From assembly GCA_035697325.1 (NCBI GenBank), contig DASSDB010000001.1:1-49566 (forward strand): a DNA stretch of 49,566 nt, in the 5' to 3' direction. Position numbers and translations under genes: made by a program. Source of the stretch: Candidatus Saccharimonadales bacterium (GTDB lineage Bacteria > Patescibacteriota > Saccharimonadia > Saccharimonadales > Saccharimonadaceae). This document shows, piece after piece, positions 30,702 to 39,257 of the stretch. The notes beneath the pieces were generated by a model. That model worked only from the letters and a program-made list of their open reading frames with translations, ran no database searches and was not told the DNA's origin. Numbering within the stretch: position 1 is the first letter of the stretch; every line of letters begins with the position of its first letter.

Positions 30702-33613
30702 AATTCAAAGCAAATACGAGAAGGCGAGCACTTGAATACGAGAAAGCCCTCGTTGATTTCTGGAAAAAAAACAAAACGTTTGAAAAGTCGGTTGAAAATC
30801 GATCGGAAAGCAACGGCTATGTATTTTACGATGGTCCACCATTTATCACAGGCGTGCCGCATCATGGGACTCTTCTCAGCTCAATCGTTAAGGACGCAGT
30901 TCCGCGCTATCAGACAATGAAAGGCAAACGAGTAGAGCGCGTATGGGGCTGGGATACGCATGGACTGCCGGCTGAGAATTTCGTTGAAAAAAAACTTGGT
31001 ATTACTGATCGGCATGAAATCGGGACCAAAATTAGCCTTGCCGAGTATATTACGACAGCTCGTGAAAGTATGATTCAGACGGGTGGTTTATGGGAAGACA
31101 CGATTGACCGTATCGGTCGTTGGGTTGATTTTAAAGGCGCGTACAAAACCATGGATAAGGACTACATGGAAAGTGTGTGGTGGGCGTTTAAACAACTCTA
31201 CGAGAAGGGCAAAATTTATGAAGGTGAGCGCGTGCTTATGTACGACACCAAATGGGCGACGCCACTCTCAAAAGCCGAGGTAACCATGGACGCTGGCGCG
31301 TACCAGGTAGTGACTGATCCAAGCGTTTATGTGAAGTTTAAAATGACAGATGAAGATGTTTACTTATTGGCGTGGACAACAACGCCATGGACGTTGCCCG
31401 GCAATACGGCCCTTGCTATCAATAAAGAAACCGAATATGCAGAAGTTGAATTGGATGGCGAACGATTTGTCTTGGCAAAAGAATTACTTGACAAAGCTCT
31501 TACCGATGAGAAGCACAATGTGTTGCCGTATAAAGTTGTTCGTGAGCTGAAAGGCGGTGAACTTGTAGGTAAAACGTACGAACCACTTTTTGCGAACAGG
31601 GGGAAGAACGCGCATAAGATCTGGGCGGCGGATTATGTCACGACAGATTCTGGTACCGGTATCGTTCATCTTGCGCCGGCTTATGGCGAAGAGGACTTCA
31701 TATTGGCACAAGAAAAAAATATTCCGGTTATTCATGTTCTCGACGAATACGGCAAATATACTGAAGGCGACTGGCGGGGGCAAGATGTTTGGGAAACGAA
31801 CAAGGCAATTGCGAAGGAATTAAAAGAGCGCGGCGTTGTTTGGAAAATCGAGTATATTCAGCATGAATACCCTCACAACCTTCGCAATGGTAATCGCCTT
31901 ATGTACCGGGCCCACCCGAGTTGGTTTATGGATATCGATGGCCAGCGCGAAGAAATGCTAGAGCAAAATACGGAGAATATCAACTGGTTTCCAGAGCATA
32001 TTAAGCACGGTCGCTTTGAAAAAACGGTACTCCAGGCGCCCGATTGGAACCTTTCACGTGATCGTTTTTGGGCGACGGCCATGCCTGTTTGGAAAGGAAC
32101 GGATAGCAACGGTAAAGAGCATATCAAAGTTGTGGGAAGTTACGCCGAGCTGAAGGAATTAAGTGGGATTGAGCTTGAAGATTATCATCGTCCTTGGGTT
32201 GATGACATTGAATTTGATCTTGATGGCGTGCATTACAAGCGCATCGAAAAGGTGATCGATTGTTGGTTTGAGAGTGGTAGCATGCCATTTGCGCAGTTCC
32301 ACTATCCATTTGAAAACGTTGAAAAATTCGAACAGAATTTCCCCGGTGATTTCATTGTTGAATACGTGGGTCAGGTTCGCGCCTGGTTTTATTATGTGCA
32401 TGCTGTAAATGTGGGATTGTTCGGCCGCAATGCATTTAAAAATGTCATTACGACGGGTACGCTAGCGGGGAATGACGGGCGCAAAATGAGTAAAAGCTTT
32501 GGTAACTTTACCGACCCGAACGAGCTCATGGATCAGTACTCGGCTGATAGCTTGCGCTTTTTGCTCCTCAGCTCTCCGGTGTTAAACGGCGAAGACTTCG
32601 CACTCATCGATAAGGACGTAAGTGACGTTGCGCGTAAGCTGAGTATGATCTGGAACATGTATGATTTCTTAACGATGTATGCCGAAGTTGATGGTTGGGA
32701 ATGGAACGGCGACATGAATGATCCGACTGAACAGCTTAAAAATCCGCTTGATCAGTGGATTGTGAGTCGCGTTCACCAGCTCAATCTTGAGATTCAGAAA
32801 AATATGGATACGTACGATATCCCAAATGCGACCAAACCGATTTTGCCATTTATAGAAGACGCATCCAACTGGTACGTACGCCGCAGTCGCCGCCGGTTCT
32901 GGAAGAGCGACGAGCAAGAAGATAAGGACGACGCTTACAAGACGCTTCATTATGTGCTGGTTCATTTGTCGCAGATAATCGCACCATTTACACCGTTCTT
33001 AGCTGAGGAATTGTACCAGAAATTGACGGGCGGTGAGAGTGTTCATTTACTTGACTGGCCAGTTGCGGGACATATTAACGAGTTGATACTCAAAGAAATG
33101 GGGGCTATTCGCCAGGCGATTAATGACGGTCTTTCCAAGCGCGCAGCTGAAAAAGTAAAAGTTCGCCAGCCGCTTGCTAAAGCAACTCTGGTAAGTGTAT
33201 TGAGCAGTGCGGTACCCGAAAAGCTTAACGCTGAACTTGTTGAAATCGTGAAGGATGAGCTCAATGTGAAGAAAGTTGAGGCGGTGAGTGGACCTGAAGT
33301 CGGAGGCAGTCCAAATCCTTCGGTTGAATTGGATTTTGCACTGACGCCAGAACTGAAGCGCGAAGGTCTCGTGCGCGAAGTGATCCGTCATGTACAAAGT
33401 GCCCGTAAATCAGCCGGACTTAGTGTGGATGATCGGATTATCCTAGGTCTTGAAACAGCCGACAACGAATTGCAAAAAGCGATTGAAGAACACCGCGATG
33501 TCATCGCAGCGGAAACGTTAGCGAACGGCGTGAAAGACGGCGAGCTTGAATATAAGACCGAAGTAAAAATAGAGGGTATGGTTTTGGTTGTATCTCTAGA
33601 AAAAACTGCTTAA
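30698..33613 (+). CDS. ileS: Isoleucyl-tRNA synthetase (eukaryote-like type)
   Basis: 971 residues; charges tRNA-Ile. Class I landmarks: FITGVPHHGTLL in the HIGH position, a long editing domain (TTPWTLPGNTAL), and GRKMSKSFGN. The PPFxTGxPHxG form and the C-terminal domain without a zinc-finger place it with the eukaryote-like (mupirocin-insensitive) branch. The HIGH tetrad reads HHGT, without the last His. Cotranslated with the GNAT gene and under the T-box. Confidence 0.97.
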   Translation: MKFKANTRRRALEYEKALVDFWKKNKTFEKSVENRSESNGYVFYDGPPFITGVPHHGTLLSSIVKDAVPRYQTMKGKRVERVWGWDTHGLPAENFVEKKLGITDRHEIGTKISLAEYITTARESMIQTGGLWEDTIDRIGRWVDFKGAYKTMDKDYMESVWWAFKQLYEKGKIYEGERVLMYDTKWATPLSKAEVTMDAGAYQVVTDPSVYVKFKMTDEDVYLLAWTTTPWTLPGNTALAINKETEYAEVELDGERFVLAKELLDKALTDEKHNVLPYKVVRELKGGELVGKTYEPLFANRGKNAHKIWAADYVTTDSGTGIVHLAPAYGEEDFILAQEKNIPVIHVLDEYGKYTEGDWRGQDVWETNKAIAKELKERGVVWKIEYIQHEYPHNLRNGNRLMYRAHPSWFMDIDGQREEMLEQNTENINWFPEHIKHGRFEKTVLQAPDWNLSRDRFWATAMPVWKGTDSNGKEHIKVVGSYAELKELSGIELEDYHRPWVDDIEFDLDGVHYKRIEKVIDCWFESGSMPFAQFHYPFENVEKFEQNFPGDFIVEYVGQVRAWFYYVHAVNVGLFGRNAFKNVITTGTLAGNDGRKMSKSFGNFTDPNELMDQYSADSLRFLLLSSPVLNGEDFALIDKDVSDVARKLSMIWNMYDFLTMYAEVDGWEWNGDMNDPTEQLKNPLDQWIVSRVHQLNLEIQKNMDTYDIPNATKPILPFIEDASNWYVRRSRRRFWKSDEQEDKDDAYKTLHYVLVHLSQIIAPFTPFLAEELYQKLTGGESVHLLDWPVAGHINELILKEMGAIRQAINDGLSKRAAEKVKVRQPLAKATLVSVLSSAVPEKLNAELVEIVKDELNVKKVEAVSGPEVGGSPNPSVELDFALTPELKREGLVREVIRHVQSARKSAGLSVDDRIILGLETADNELQKAIEEHRDVIAAETLANGVKDGELEYKTEVKIEGMVLVVSLEKTA

Positions 33614-33668
33614 AAAGAAAATCCCGGCCGGGACCCCGATACCGAAGTATCCAGAGTCCCGAACCGGG
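33611..33668 (-). terminator. Long interrupted 3' hairpin of GC-rich gene C
   Basis: Read on the minus strand: CCCGG / CCGGG (outer), CGGGAC / GTCCCG, and inner GATAC TTCG GTATC with a UUCG tetraloop, followed by ATTTTCTTTTT. It could also end ileS on the plus strand. Confidence 0.85.
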
Positions 33669-33676
33669 TCGACTGA

Positions 33677-34105
33677 CTAGTGCTTCACCTTCGTACGCTG
33701 CTCGCGCCGCTCCATCTCGAGCTCGAGAAGGTCGGAGCGCTCGCGGCGGATCCGATCGGTGAGGTAGTCGGCCACCAGGATGCGGGCGAGTTGCTTCGGC
33801 AGGTCGGCGATGGCGCCGCCCCACACGAAGAAGACAACTCCCTCCCACGGTCCCGGGTTGTAGGCCTTGCGACCTGTGCTGGCCAGCTCGGCCAGCCACT
33901 GCTGCGGGTCGAATGGGGGAGCGCCGATGACAGGCAGGTTGCCCGTGACCTCGGGGTGATGACTGTAAGCCTTCACCGTCCACTCGATTCCGCTGTGGGT
34001 GCACCCGTGGAAGTTGATCCCACGGAGTGTCACCTCACGATTCTCCTCGACAAACGCGCAGGCGCGCGCGAATATCTCATCGAGAAGGGGGGTGTTTCCA
34101 TTCAT
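33677..34105 (-). CDS. GC-rich orphan gene C: unknown protein
   Basis: 142 residues, soluble, no recognised family. A central part is rich in W, P and G (NPGPWEGVVFFVWGGAIADL) and the C-terminus is a charged helix (RIRRERSDLLELEMERRE). Codons are strongly GC-ending, unlike ileS and the genes after it. ATG 34105 has AAGGAGAG seven bases upstream; the ATG at 34129 places that Shine-Dalgarno inside the gene and is less likely. It has its own long hairpin terminator. Candidate for recent transfer. Confidence 0.75.
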   Translation of the reverse strand: MNGNTPLLDEIFARACAFVEENREVTLRGINFHGCTHSGIEWTVKAYSHHPEVTGNLPVIGAPPFDPQQWLAELASTGRKAYNPGPWEGVVFFVWGGAIADLPKQLARILVADYLTDRIRRERSDLLELEMERREQRTKVKH

Positions 34106-34458
34106 GGCACTCTCCTTTTCAGGACTCATTCCGGGTTGGAGTGAGAGTCGGGAGTGGTGCTGCCCGAGCTAAATGCCATAGTTTGCAAAACTACCAATGA
34201 GTGCTTATTTGCCAGATTATATATGTGTTCCAAACGTGATTTACAAGTAATACTTCACATATACAAAAGGCAGCACCAAGCATTATTATAACATTTTTAT
34301 AGCATATAGCAATAAAAATTACACCTGAAAGCCAGGTATAATTGATTTTGTTTCAAAGATCTCGGTGTTTAATACCGATTTCCACCATAAAGGCGAAGAG
34401 CTCAAGCGCTGTTTCCTTGCTAGTAGCATAAGCTTCACAAGGCACTCGAACAGAAATA
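34106..34458. other. Intergenic region with a 9-bp inverted repeat
   Basis: No gene seen. GGTGCTGCC (34157-34165) and GGCAGCACC (34270-34278) form a perfect 9-bp inverted repeat about 105 bases apart. They enclose AT-rich sequence holding a possible minus-strand -10, TATAAT (34221-34216), for GC-rich gene C. A small stem ACCTG / CAGGT lies at 34323-34337. The remainder shows nothing clear. Confidence 0.55.
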
Positions 34459-34487
34459 TTGACTTTTTACCAATTTTATGCTAATCT
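34459..34487 (+). promoter_or_regulatory. Promoter of small acidic protein gene
   Basis: TTGACT (34459-34464), a 17-bp spacer and TAATCT (34482-34487), extended by TGC. The leader is about 24 nt, nearly all A, with no Shine-Dalgarno before ATG 34517. Confidence 0.75.
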
Positions 34488-34516
34488 AAAAGTAAATTAT
34501 AAACAAAACAAAAAAC

Positions 34517-34729
34517 ATGAAATTTCACTTATTTCACTCACCAGTATCATTTAGTAGGGTTGACCCGCTCGGTAACGGTCTTAGCGAAGAGATAGAGGCA
34601 GAGCAACTTGAGGCTGAAGCTATTACACTTGAAGAGGGTCTCAACGAGGGAGAGATAGAGGCGTATTGGCAGTCGGTTCAGCAAGATATTCAAAAAGACC
34701 CCGAATGGTTTGATTTTACAAAAGAATAA
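34517..34729 (+). CDS. Small acidic protein, unknown function
   Basis: 70 residues, very acidic: a run of EEIEAEQLEAEAITLEEG in the middle forms an amphipathic helix, and the end is WFDFTKE. No family recognised. Support comes from the good promoter and the close fit to the next gene. The A-rich leader without Shine-Dalgarno is a third kind of start in this window. Confidence 0.62.
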   Translation: MKFHLFHSPVSFSRVDPLGNGLSEEIEAEQLEAEAITLEEGLNEGEIEAYWQSVQQDIQKDPEWFDFTKE

Positions 34730-34747
34730 ACTATACTTTTTATAGTA

Positions 34748-35125
34748 ATGCAATTATCTGACGAACAATTTGACCAGCTGATCACGCGTGCCATGGATGA
34801 GCTTCCTCAAGAATATATTCGTGGCCTTGAAAATGTGGCGATCGTATATGAAGATGAGCCAACCGAAGAGCAAAAAGTAAAAATGAAAATTGACCAGAAC
34901 CATCTTTTGCTTGGTTTGTACGAAGGTATTCCGCTGACACAGCGTGGAAGTGGATATACTTTTGTATTACCGGATAAAATTACTCTGTTTAAGCATTCCA
35001 TTCTTGCGGTCGTGCGAGATGAGGTTCAATTATTTGAGCAAGTAAAGCGAACGCTTTGGCACGAAATCGCCCACTACTATGGTCTAAGCCATAAGCGTAT
35101 GGACGAGCTTCAGCAGCGCCAATAG
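34748..35125 (+). CDS. Zincin-like metallopeptidase (COG3824 type)
   Basis: 125 residues matching the Zincin_1 family: FDQLITRAMDELPQEY at the N-terminus, and HEIAHYYGLSHKRMDEL with HExxHxxGxxH. Usual length for the family. Cytoplasmic by its lack of a signal. A TATACT box (34732-34737) lies ten bases before the ATG, so the leader is a few bases at most. The substrate is unknown. Confidence 0.88.
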   Translation: MQLSDEQFDQLITRAMDELPQEYIRGLENVAIVYEDEPTEEQKVKMKIDQNHLLLGLYEGIPLTQRGSGYTFVLPDKITLFKHSILAVVRDEVQLFEQVKRTLWHEIAHYYGLSHKRMDELQQRQ

Positions 35126-35146
35126 TCTGACCCCTTGGGCCTATGG

Positions 35147-35152
35147 TATACT
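35147..35152 (+). promoter_or_regulatory. -10 of the lamin-tail protein gene
   Basis: TGGTATACT, extended -10. The leader to GTG 35196 contains the palindrome CTCTATATATAGAG (35165-35178) and a GAGGGAG Shine-Dalgarno. Confidence 0.55.
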
Positions 35153-35195
35153 AGAATTAGTATGCTCTATATATAGAGTGTGAGGGAGTAAAAAC

Positions 35196-36926
35196 GTGTG
35201 GCTAGCGAAAAGGCGTAAGATACGTCGGATAGGGATCATCGCAATGGGGTGGCTGTGTATGCTACAACCCTTCTTTTCGCTGCCTGCCTATGCGAGTACT
35301 ATCCAACCTGGAGAGGTCGTTATTAATGAGCTAAGCACGCAGCCTGGGTGGGTGGAGCTTTATAATATGACAGAAACTCCCATCACACTGACTGGTTGGC
35401 GGCTTCAGTCAAAAACACAGACAGAAACAATAAATACGGTTCTTGCTTCGCATGGATTTGTAGTAGTAAACATCACACTCGAAACTTCTGGTGATATGAT
35501 CCGGCTCTTTGACGAAGGAGAGATGCTTATAAATGAGGTAGCCTACAGCGAGGGAAGCACGCTTGAAGCGCCGGGAGCGCTTCAGAGCCTGGCTCGTCGG
35601 GTGGACGGAGGTGCGGTATGGGCGGTGGGCACTTCAACCAAAGGCTTCTCTAATAAGACTGATTTTCTTTCCCCTAGTGTTCCGGGCGGTGGGGCACCCA
35701 ATGATACAGCAGAAACGACGCTGGATTTTGCCTTCTCATGGCAGCCGGCAAGTGATAATAGTGGGCCGGTAACATACGAGTTTCGTATGGCTACTAGCCC
35801 GGAGCTTTTGGGATCAGGCTTCTCATCTGGAGTAGACGGGACAAGTATTGCGTTTCGCAATAATATTGATGCTGGAGACGGCGAATGGTATTGGCAAGTG
35901 CGGGCAGTTGATCAATCGCAGAATTATAGCGATTGGAGCACCGTATGGCGTGTGCGAGTTGACACTAACGGACCCGGAATAACAATTGAACGACCTGGTA
36001 TGACGGAGCTCTTTGGCGGCCCTATGGGTCAGACTATTCCTTTTCAGGCCTCGATCATTGGAGCTCGCGAAGAAACGCCATTTACTCTTGAGCTGGACGG
36101 GACTGATGTTACTCAGCAAGTTTCAAGCGCTTGGGATAATGAAGGGCGCTTGCATATAACAGGCTCATTTACGGCAGGGAACCTGAACGAGGGCATACAT
36201 ATATTAAAATTGCGGGCGATTGACGACGTGGGTAACCCCGGTGAGCAGGTGCTGTCGTTTGTGGTTGATAGATCGGCTCCGGAATTGTCAACCAACATAG
36301 GTGAAGGTGCGATAGTGGAGGGAAAGGTGCAGGTGACTTTAATGGCTCAAGAGGAGCACCCTGGGGAATATGACATAGCCATTGAGCATAGCGGAAAATC
36401 CGTAACCATGGACGCAAAGGACCAAAGTGATACGGCTGAAACAGAGAGCGGTTCGACCGTCCTTTCGTATCTATGGGATACAAAAACGGAAGAAGATGGA
36501 GTGTATGAGATACGTTTTCGTGGAGTGGATGCGGCAGGAAACGAAGCTTTTTTAACGCGGACAGTGACAGTGGATAATACACCTGGAGGAGGTTCGCTAG
36601 TCCTTTCGTCCCAAGCAATAGACCCATTGCTTGACCAATTAAGTAAACAACTTGCTCAACCTTTTGTGGTGCCTAAGCCGCTCGATCTTCCCTCTGTTGA
36701 AGTGGTAAATACGAGCGATCAATTGAGCAGTACAGCTCGAACAACCCCCGTATCGCTTCCCGCAACTGATCAGAACACAAAACTTACTGCCGTTGCTCCA
36801 ACAGAGAGTGGCTGGCGTATCTTTGGAGTTTTGTGGTACTGGTGGTTTTTATTAATAGTGACCATTATCGTGACATTTTATAGAGCCCGTCGGGCAGTTC
36901 GTACTCCATTACCGGATAGCGTGTAG
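35196..36926 (+). CDS. Secreted lamin-tail-domain protein with Ig-like repeats
   Basis: 576 residues from a GTG start with GAGGGAG upstream. Signal peptide (about 1-33, ending PAYAS), a lamin-tail domain (about 36-140: GEVVINELSTQPGWVELYN, TLTGWRL), a fibronectin- or Ig-like domain (about 165-255, YWQVRAVDQSQNYSDWS), two more Ig-like repeats (to about 465, each ending near LRAIDDVGN or FRGVDAAGN), a low-complexity linker and a C-terminal membrane helix (about 545-563) with basic tail. It is a surface-anchored adhesin-like protein; a role in host contact is inference. Confidence 0.85.
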   Translation: MWLAKRRKIRRIGIIAMGWLCMLQPFFSLPAYASTIQPGEVVINELSTQPGWVELYNMTETPITLTGWRLQSKTQTETINTVLASHGFVVVNITLETSGDMIRLFDEGEMLINEVAYSEGSTLEAPGALQSLARRVDGGAVWAVGTSTKGFSNKTDFLSPSVPGGGAPNDTAETTLDFAFSWQPASDNSGPVTYEFRMATSPELLGSGFSSGVDGTSIAFRNNIDAGDGEWYWQVRAVDQSQNYSDWSTVWRVRVDTNGPGITIERPGMTELFGGPMGQTIPFQASIIGAREETPFTLELDGTDVTQQVSSAWDNEGRLHITGSFTAGNLNEGIHILKLRAIDDVGNPGEQVLSFVVDRSAPELSTNIGEGAIVEGKVQVTLMAQEEHPGEYDIAIEHSGKSVTMDAKDQSDTAETESGSTVLSYLWDTKTEEDGVYEIRFRGVDAAGNEAFLTRTVTVDNTPGGGSLVLSSQAIDPLLDQLSKQLAQPFVVPKPLDLPSVEVVNTSDQLSSTARTTPVSLPATDQNTKLTAVAPTESGWRIFGVLWYWWFLLIVTIIVTFYRARRAVRTPLPDSV

Positions 36927-36938
36927 TACACTACGTAT

Positions 36939-37769
36939 ATGAATGTAACCAAAGCAATTATACCTGTGGCTGGCTGGGGGACGCGTCGGCTGCCAATTAC
37001 CAAAGCTATTGAAAAATGTATGTTGCCTATAGGGAATATACCTGTGATTGATTTTGTCGTACAAGATTGTATGCGTGCGGGAATAAAAGATATCTACTTT
37101 GTAGTGAGCGGTGATGCGCCGCAACTTAAAAACTATTATGCACGCAATGAACAACTTGAGGTATATCTGCGAAAAAATGGGAAGGAGGCGATGCTGCCAC
37201 AGATAACTCCACCTAGCGAGATAAACTTCCATTACATTACTCAAGATACTACTGATAAATACGGTACGACGGTGCCGGTATGGCTATGTAGAGAATTTAT
37301 TGAACCAGAAGAGCAAGTGCTCGTGATAATGGGTGATCAATTCTTCTATCGTACTGACGGTGGTTCGAACGCCGCTGATTTGATAAGGCTCGTTGCCGAG
37401 AATAATCTTACCGTAGGACTTTTTGGCGTGCCTGTTCCAATTGAAGAAGTCCAGAAGTACGGGGTGATTGATAAGGATGAGAACAATTTTTATAAACGAA
37501 TTGTTGAACACCCCACTCCAGAAACAGCACCAAGCAACCTCAACAATGCCAGCTTTTACCTATTTGATCGTGTAATGTTTGATTATTTGGAGCGTGACAT
37601 GAACACCCTTCATACTGGTGAATATATGATCATTGATCCGATCAATGAATATGTCGCGGGTGGAAAGCAGATAATCGTGGGAGAGGCAAAGGGAGAGTAT
37701 TTGGATGCCGGCAGTGTTGAGGGCTGGCTCCATGCCAATCAAGTTGTCCTTACGCAAAATAAATTCTAG
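36939..37769 (+). CDS. galU: UTP-glucose-1-phosphate uridylyltransferase
   Basis: 276 residues. The nucleotide-binding start KAIIPVAGWGTRRLPITKAI, KCMLPIGNIPVIDFVV, GDQFFYRTDGG and EYLDAGSVEGWL are characteristic of GalU. It makes UDP-glucose for envelope sugars. A TACACT box (36927-36932) is six bases before the ATG and directly follows the stop of the upstream gene; leaderless. Confidence 0.93.
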   Translation: MNVTKAIIPVAGWGTRRLPITKAIEKCMLPIGNIPVIDFVVQDCMRAGIKDIYFVVSGDAPQLKNYYARNEQLEVYLRKNGKEAMLPQITPPSEINFHYITQDTTDKYGTTVPVWLCREFIEPEEQVLVIMGDQFFYRTDGGSNAADLIRLVAENNLTVGLFGVPVPIEEVQKYGVIDKDENNFYKRIVEHPTPETAPSNLNNASFYLFDRVMFDYLERDMNTLHTGEYMIIDPINEYVAGGKQIIVGEAKGEYLDAGSVEGWLHANQVVLTQNKF

Positions 37770-37808
37770 GAGCTTTGCCCGGTATCATGTAGGATAACCG
37801 GGCAGCTC
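37770..37808 (-). terminator. 3' hairpin of cassette D1
   Basis: On the minus strand: GAGCT, GCCCGGTTATC, loop, GATACCGGGC, AA, AGCTC, then CTAGAATTTATTTT. Ten pairs with one bulge in the inner helix plus five in the outer. Confidence 0.88.
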
Positions 37809-37817
37809 GTTTTTCTG

Positions 37818-38177
37818 CTACTGAACGTCGAGACGCGGGAGGCTAAGCCATTCACGCAGCTCGCCGAGCACCAGGATGATGTTGTTGCGATCGGCGTCGT
37901 CATCCCTCAGGAAGTACACGACCCAGCTGCGCACCCAGCAGTCGTACTCGCGGCTGTTCCTCGTGGCAGGAGGGACAAGCACGGGCCGATTGGTTTTCCA
38001 CAGCTCTCGCATCTCCGAGAAGATATGGTGTCGCACTTGGGTCGGGTCAATCTTGATACCGGTTTTGAGCCAGTACTCCGCGATGTTGTTGAACCACCGG
38101 GCAGTGTCCTGGACGTGGGTGAGGTTGAGGTTGGCTGCTTCATCAAGCAGCTTTGCACGATCGGATAACTCCGACAC
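37818..38177 (-). CDS. GC-rich cassette D1: paralogue of unknown family
   Basis: 119 residues from GTG 38177 with GGACGGAG eight bases upstream. No recognised family. It shares a pattern with the next two genes: WF, then an acidic-basic helix with IDP...R...MRELW, then WVVYFLRDDD and a C-terminal LRExLxLPxL. It is the most divergent of the three. GC-ending codons, own promoter, leader and 3' hairpin. Confidence 0.78.
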   Translation of the reverse strand: MSELSDRAKLLDEAANLNLTHVQDTARWFNNIAEYWLKTGIKIDPTQVRHHIFSEMRELWKTNRPVLVPPATRNSREYDCWVRSWVVYFLRDDDADRNNIILVLGELREWLSLPRLDVQ

Positions 38178-38214
38178 AATAAACTCCGTCCTGTCTAGAA
38201 AAAAGAGCTTTTTT

Positions 38215-38243
38215 ACAGTACCATCATGTTATTGAAGGATCAA
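38215..38243 (-). promoter_or_regulatory. Promoter of cassette D1
   Basis: TTGATC (38243-38238), a 17-bp spacer and TACTGT (38220-38215). The leader begins AAAAAAGCTCTTTTTTCTA, which is shared in outline with D2 and D3. Confidence 0.7.
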
Positions 38244-38270
38244 TACATAAGAGAAGAAATAAATTCTAAG

Positions 38271-38311
38271 GAACTTCGCCCGGTGTCCATGGAGGCACAC
38301 CGGGCGAGCTC
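38271..38311 (-). terminator. 3' hairpin of cassette D2
   Basis: On the minus strand: GAGCTC, GCCCGGTGT, loop, ACACCGGGC, GAAGTTC, then CTTAGAATTTATTTC. Nine perfect inner pairs. It starts three bases after the stop codon. Confidence 0.88.
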
Positions 38312-38314
38312 TGC

Positions 38315-38698
38315 CTACGCGGAGATCTGTTCGAGTTTGGGCAAGCCGAGATGCTCGCGGCATTCGTTCATGATGATGAAGGCGTGGCTTGACCACTTGC
38401 TGTAGTCGTCGTTCTTGGGATCGAGCAGATACATGATGCTGCTCATCACCCAGTTGACGTATTCCTCGTCGCAGTGCGCGCCGGGCGGCGTGAGGGACGG
38501 TGCGTAGAATGGGGTCGACCCCCACACCTCTTCCATGTTGCCCACGATGAACCTGCGGGCCCTTCGGTCCAGTTCCATTTCGTACCTCAGCCTCACCTGG
38601 ACGGCCTTTTCGAACCAGGTCATGACGAGGCGGTAGTTCGCGACGACCAGGCTCTGCGCGGTGCGGAGAACCTCCTGCACCTCTTCTTGCTCTGCCAC
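38315..38698 (-). CDS. GC-rich cassette D2: paralogue of unknown family
   Basis: 127 residues from GTG 38698 (CGGAGTG upstream). It is close to D3: TWFEKAVQVRLRYEMELDRR, ARRFIVGNMEEVWGSTP and MNECREHLGLPKL correspond block by block. Tryptophans and a conserved acidic region near residues 85-95 (DPKNDDYSKW) stand out. Soluble, helical, no known motif. GC-ending codons. Confidence 0.8.
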   Translation of the reverse strand: MAEQEEVQEVLRTAQSLVVANYRLVMTWFEKAVQVRLRYEMELDRRARRFIVGNMEEVWGSTPFYAPSLTPPGAHCDEEYVNWVMSSIMYLLDPKNDDYSKWSSHAFIIMNECREHLGLPKLEQISA

Positions 38699-38738
38699 GA
38701 TAATCACTCCGATCTCTAGTAGGAAAAAGAGCCTTACC

Positions 38739-38767
38739 ACTATACCATAAATATACAAAGTAGTCAA
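38739..38767 (-). promoter_or_regulatory. Promoter of cassette D2
   Basis: TTGACT (38767-38762), a 17-bp spacer and TATAGT (38744-38739) preceded by TGG. The leader GGTAAGGCTCTTTTTCCTA resembles those of D1 and D3. Confidence 0.82.
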
Positions 38768-38788
38768 TAAATAAGAAATAATTTCAGG

Positions 38789-38826
38789 GAGCAACGCCCG
38801 ACACTTCATGCATGCCGGGCGGGCTC
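38789..38826 (-). terminator. 3' hairpin of cassette D3
   Basis: On the minus strand: GAGC, GCCCG, loop with partial pairing, CGGGC, GCTC, then CCTGAAATTATTTC. Same plan and same tail as D1 and D2. Confidence 0.85.
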
Positions 38827-38833
38827 TTGTTGT

Positions 38834-39220
38834 TTAACGCGGCAATTTGAGCGCTGGTAACCCCAGGAATTCCCGGCAATCGTTCATGGTCTGTTCGGCG
38901 TGAGAGATCCAGGCATCGTACTCATCGTTGTCGGGATGGATCAGGAACATGATGTGCCTCATGACCCATCTGAAGTAAGTTAGAAGATTGCGCAGATCAT
39001 CCTCAGATGCATCGATGGAAGGAGCTCTGGCTGGGGTGGCGCCCCAGGTCTCCTCCATGTTCATGATCAGAAATCTGCGTGCCTTTGGATCGAGCTCCTT
39101 CTCGTACTTCACCGTGACCTGGACGGCTTTTTCGAACCAGCTCATGACTTCCTGAGCGTCTGCGACATTCAACGTTTCTGCGATGGTCTGAACTTCGGCA
39201 ACCTCTTCCGATTCGGCCAT
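38834..39220 (-). CDS. GC-rich cassette D3: paralogue of unknown family
   Basis: 128 residues from ATG 39220 with GGAAGGAG eight bases upstream. Blocks: SWFEKAVQVTVKYEKELDPK, ARRFLIMNMEETWGATP, RHIMFLIHPDNDEYDAWISH and MNDCREFLGLPALKL. Soluble and helical. Clearly homologous to D2 and, more distantly, D1. Codon use is slightly less GC-biased than D1 and D2. Function unknown. Confidence 0.8.
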   Translation of the reverse strand: MAESEEVAEVQTIAETLNVADAQEVMSWFEKAVQVTVKYEKELDPKARRFLIMNMEETWGATPARAPSIDASEDDLRNLLTYFRWVMRHIMFLIHPDNDEYDAWISHAEQTMNDCREFLGLPALKLPR

Positions 39221-39257
39221 GCCAGGCTCCTTCCGATAGAAAACAAGAGCTTTCTAT

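Noticed and set aside
33501-34004. Minus-strand 167-codon frame over the end of ileS and gene C
   Set aside because: It crosses the terminator hairpin and the ileS 3' end, and is a shifted frame of gene C.
34154-34280. Insertion sequence or transposon end at the 9-bp inverted repeat
   Set aside because: No transposase, no target-site duplication seen, and only 105 bases between the arms.
33620-39220. GC-rich segments as assembly contamination
   Set aside because: Not fully excluded. But there are six separate sites, all gene-sized, with promoters and tails that fit the AT-rich surroundings and a shared hairpin plan, which contamination would not give.
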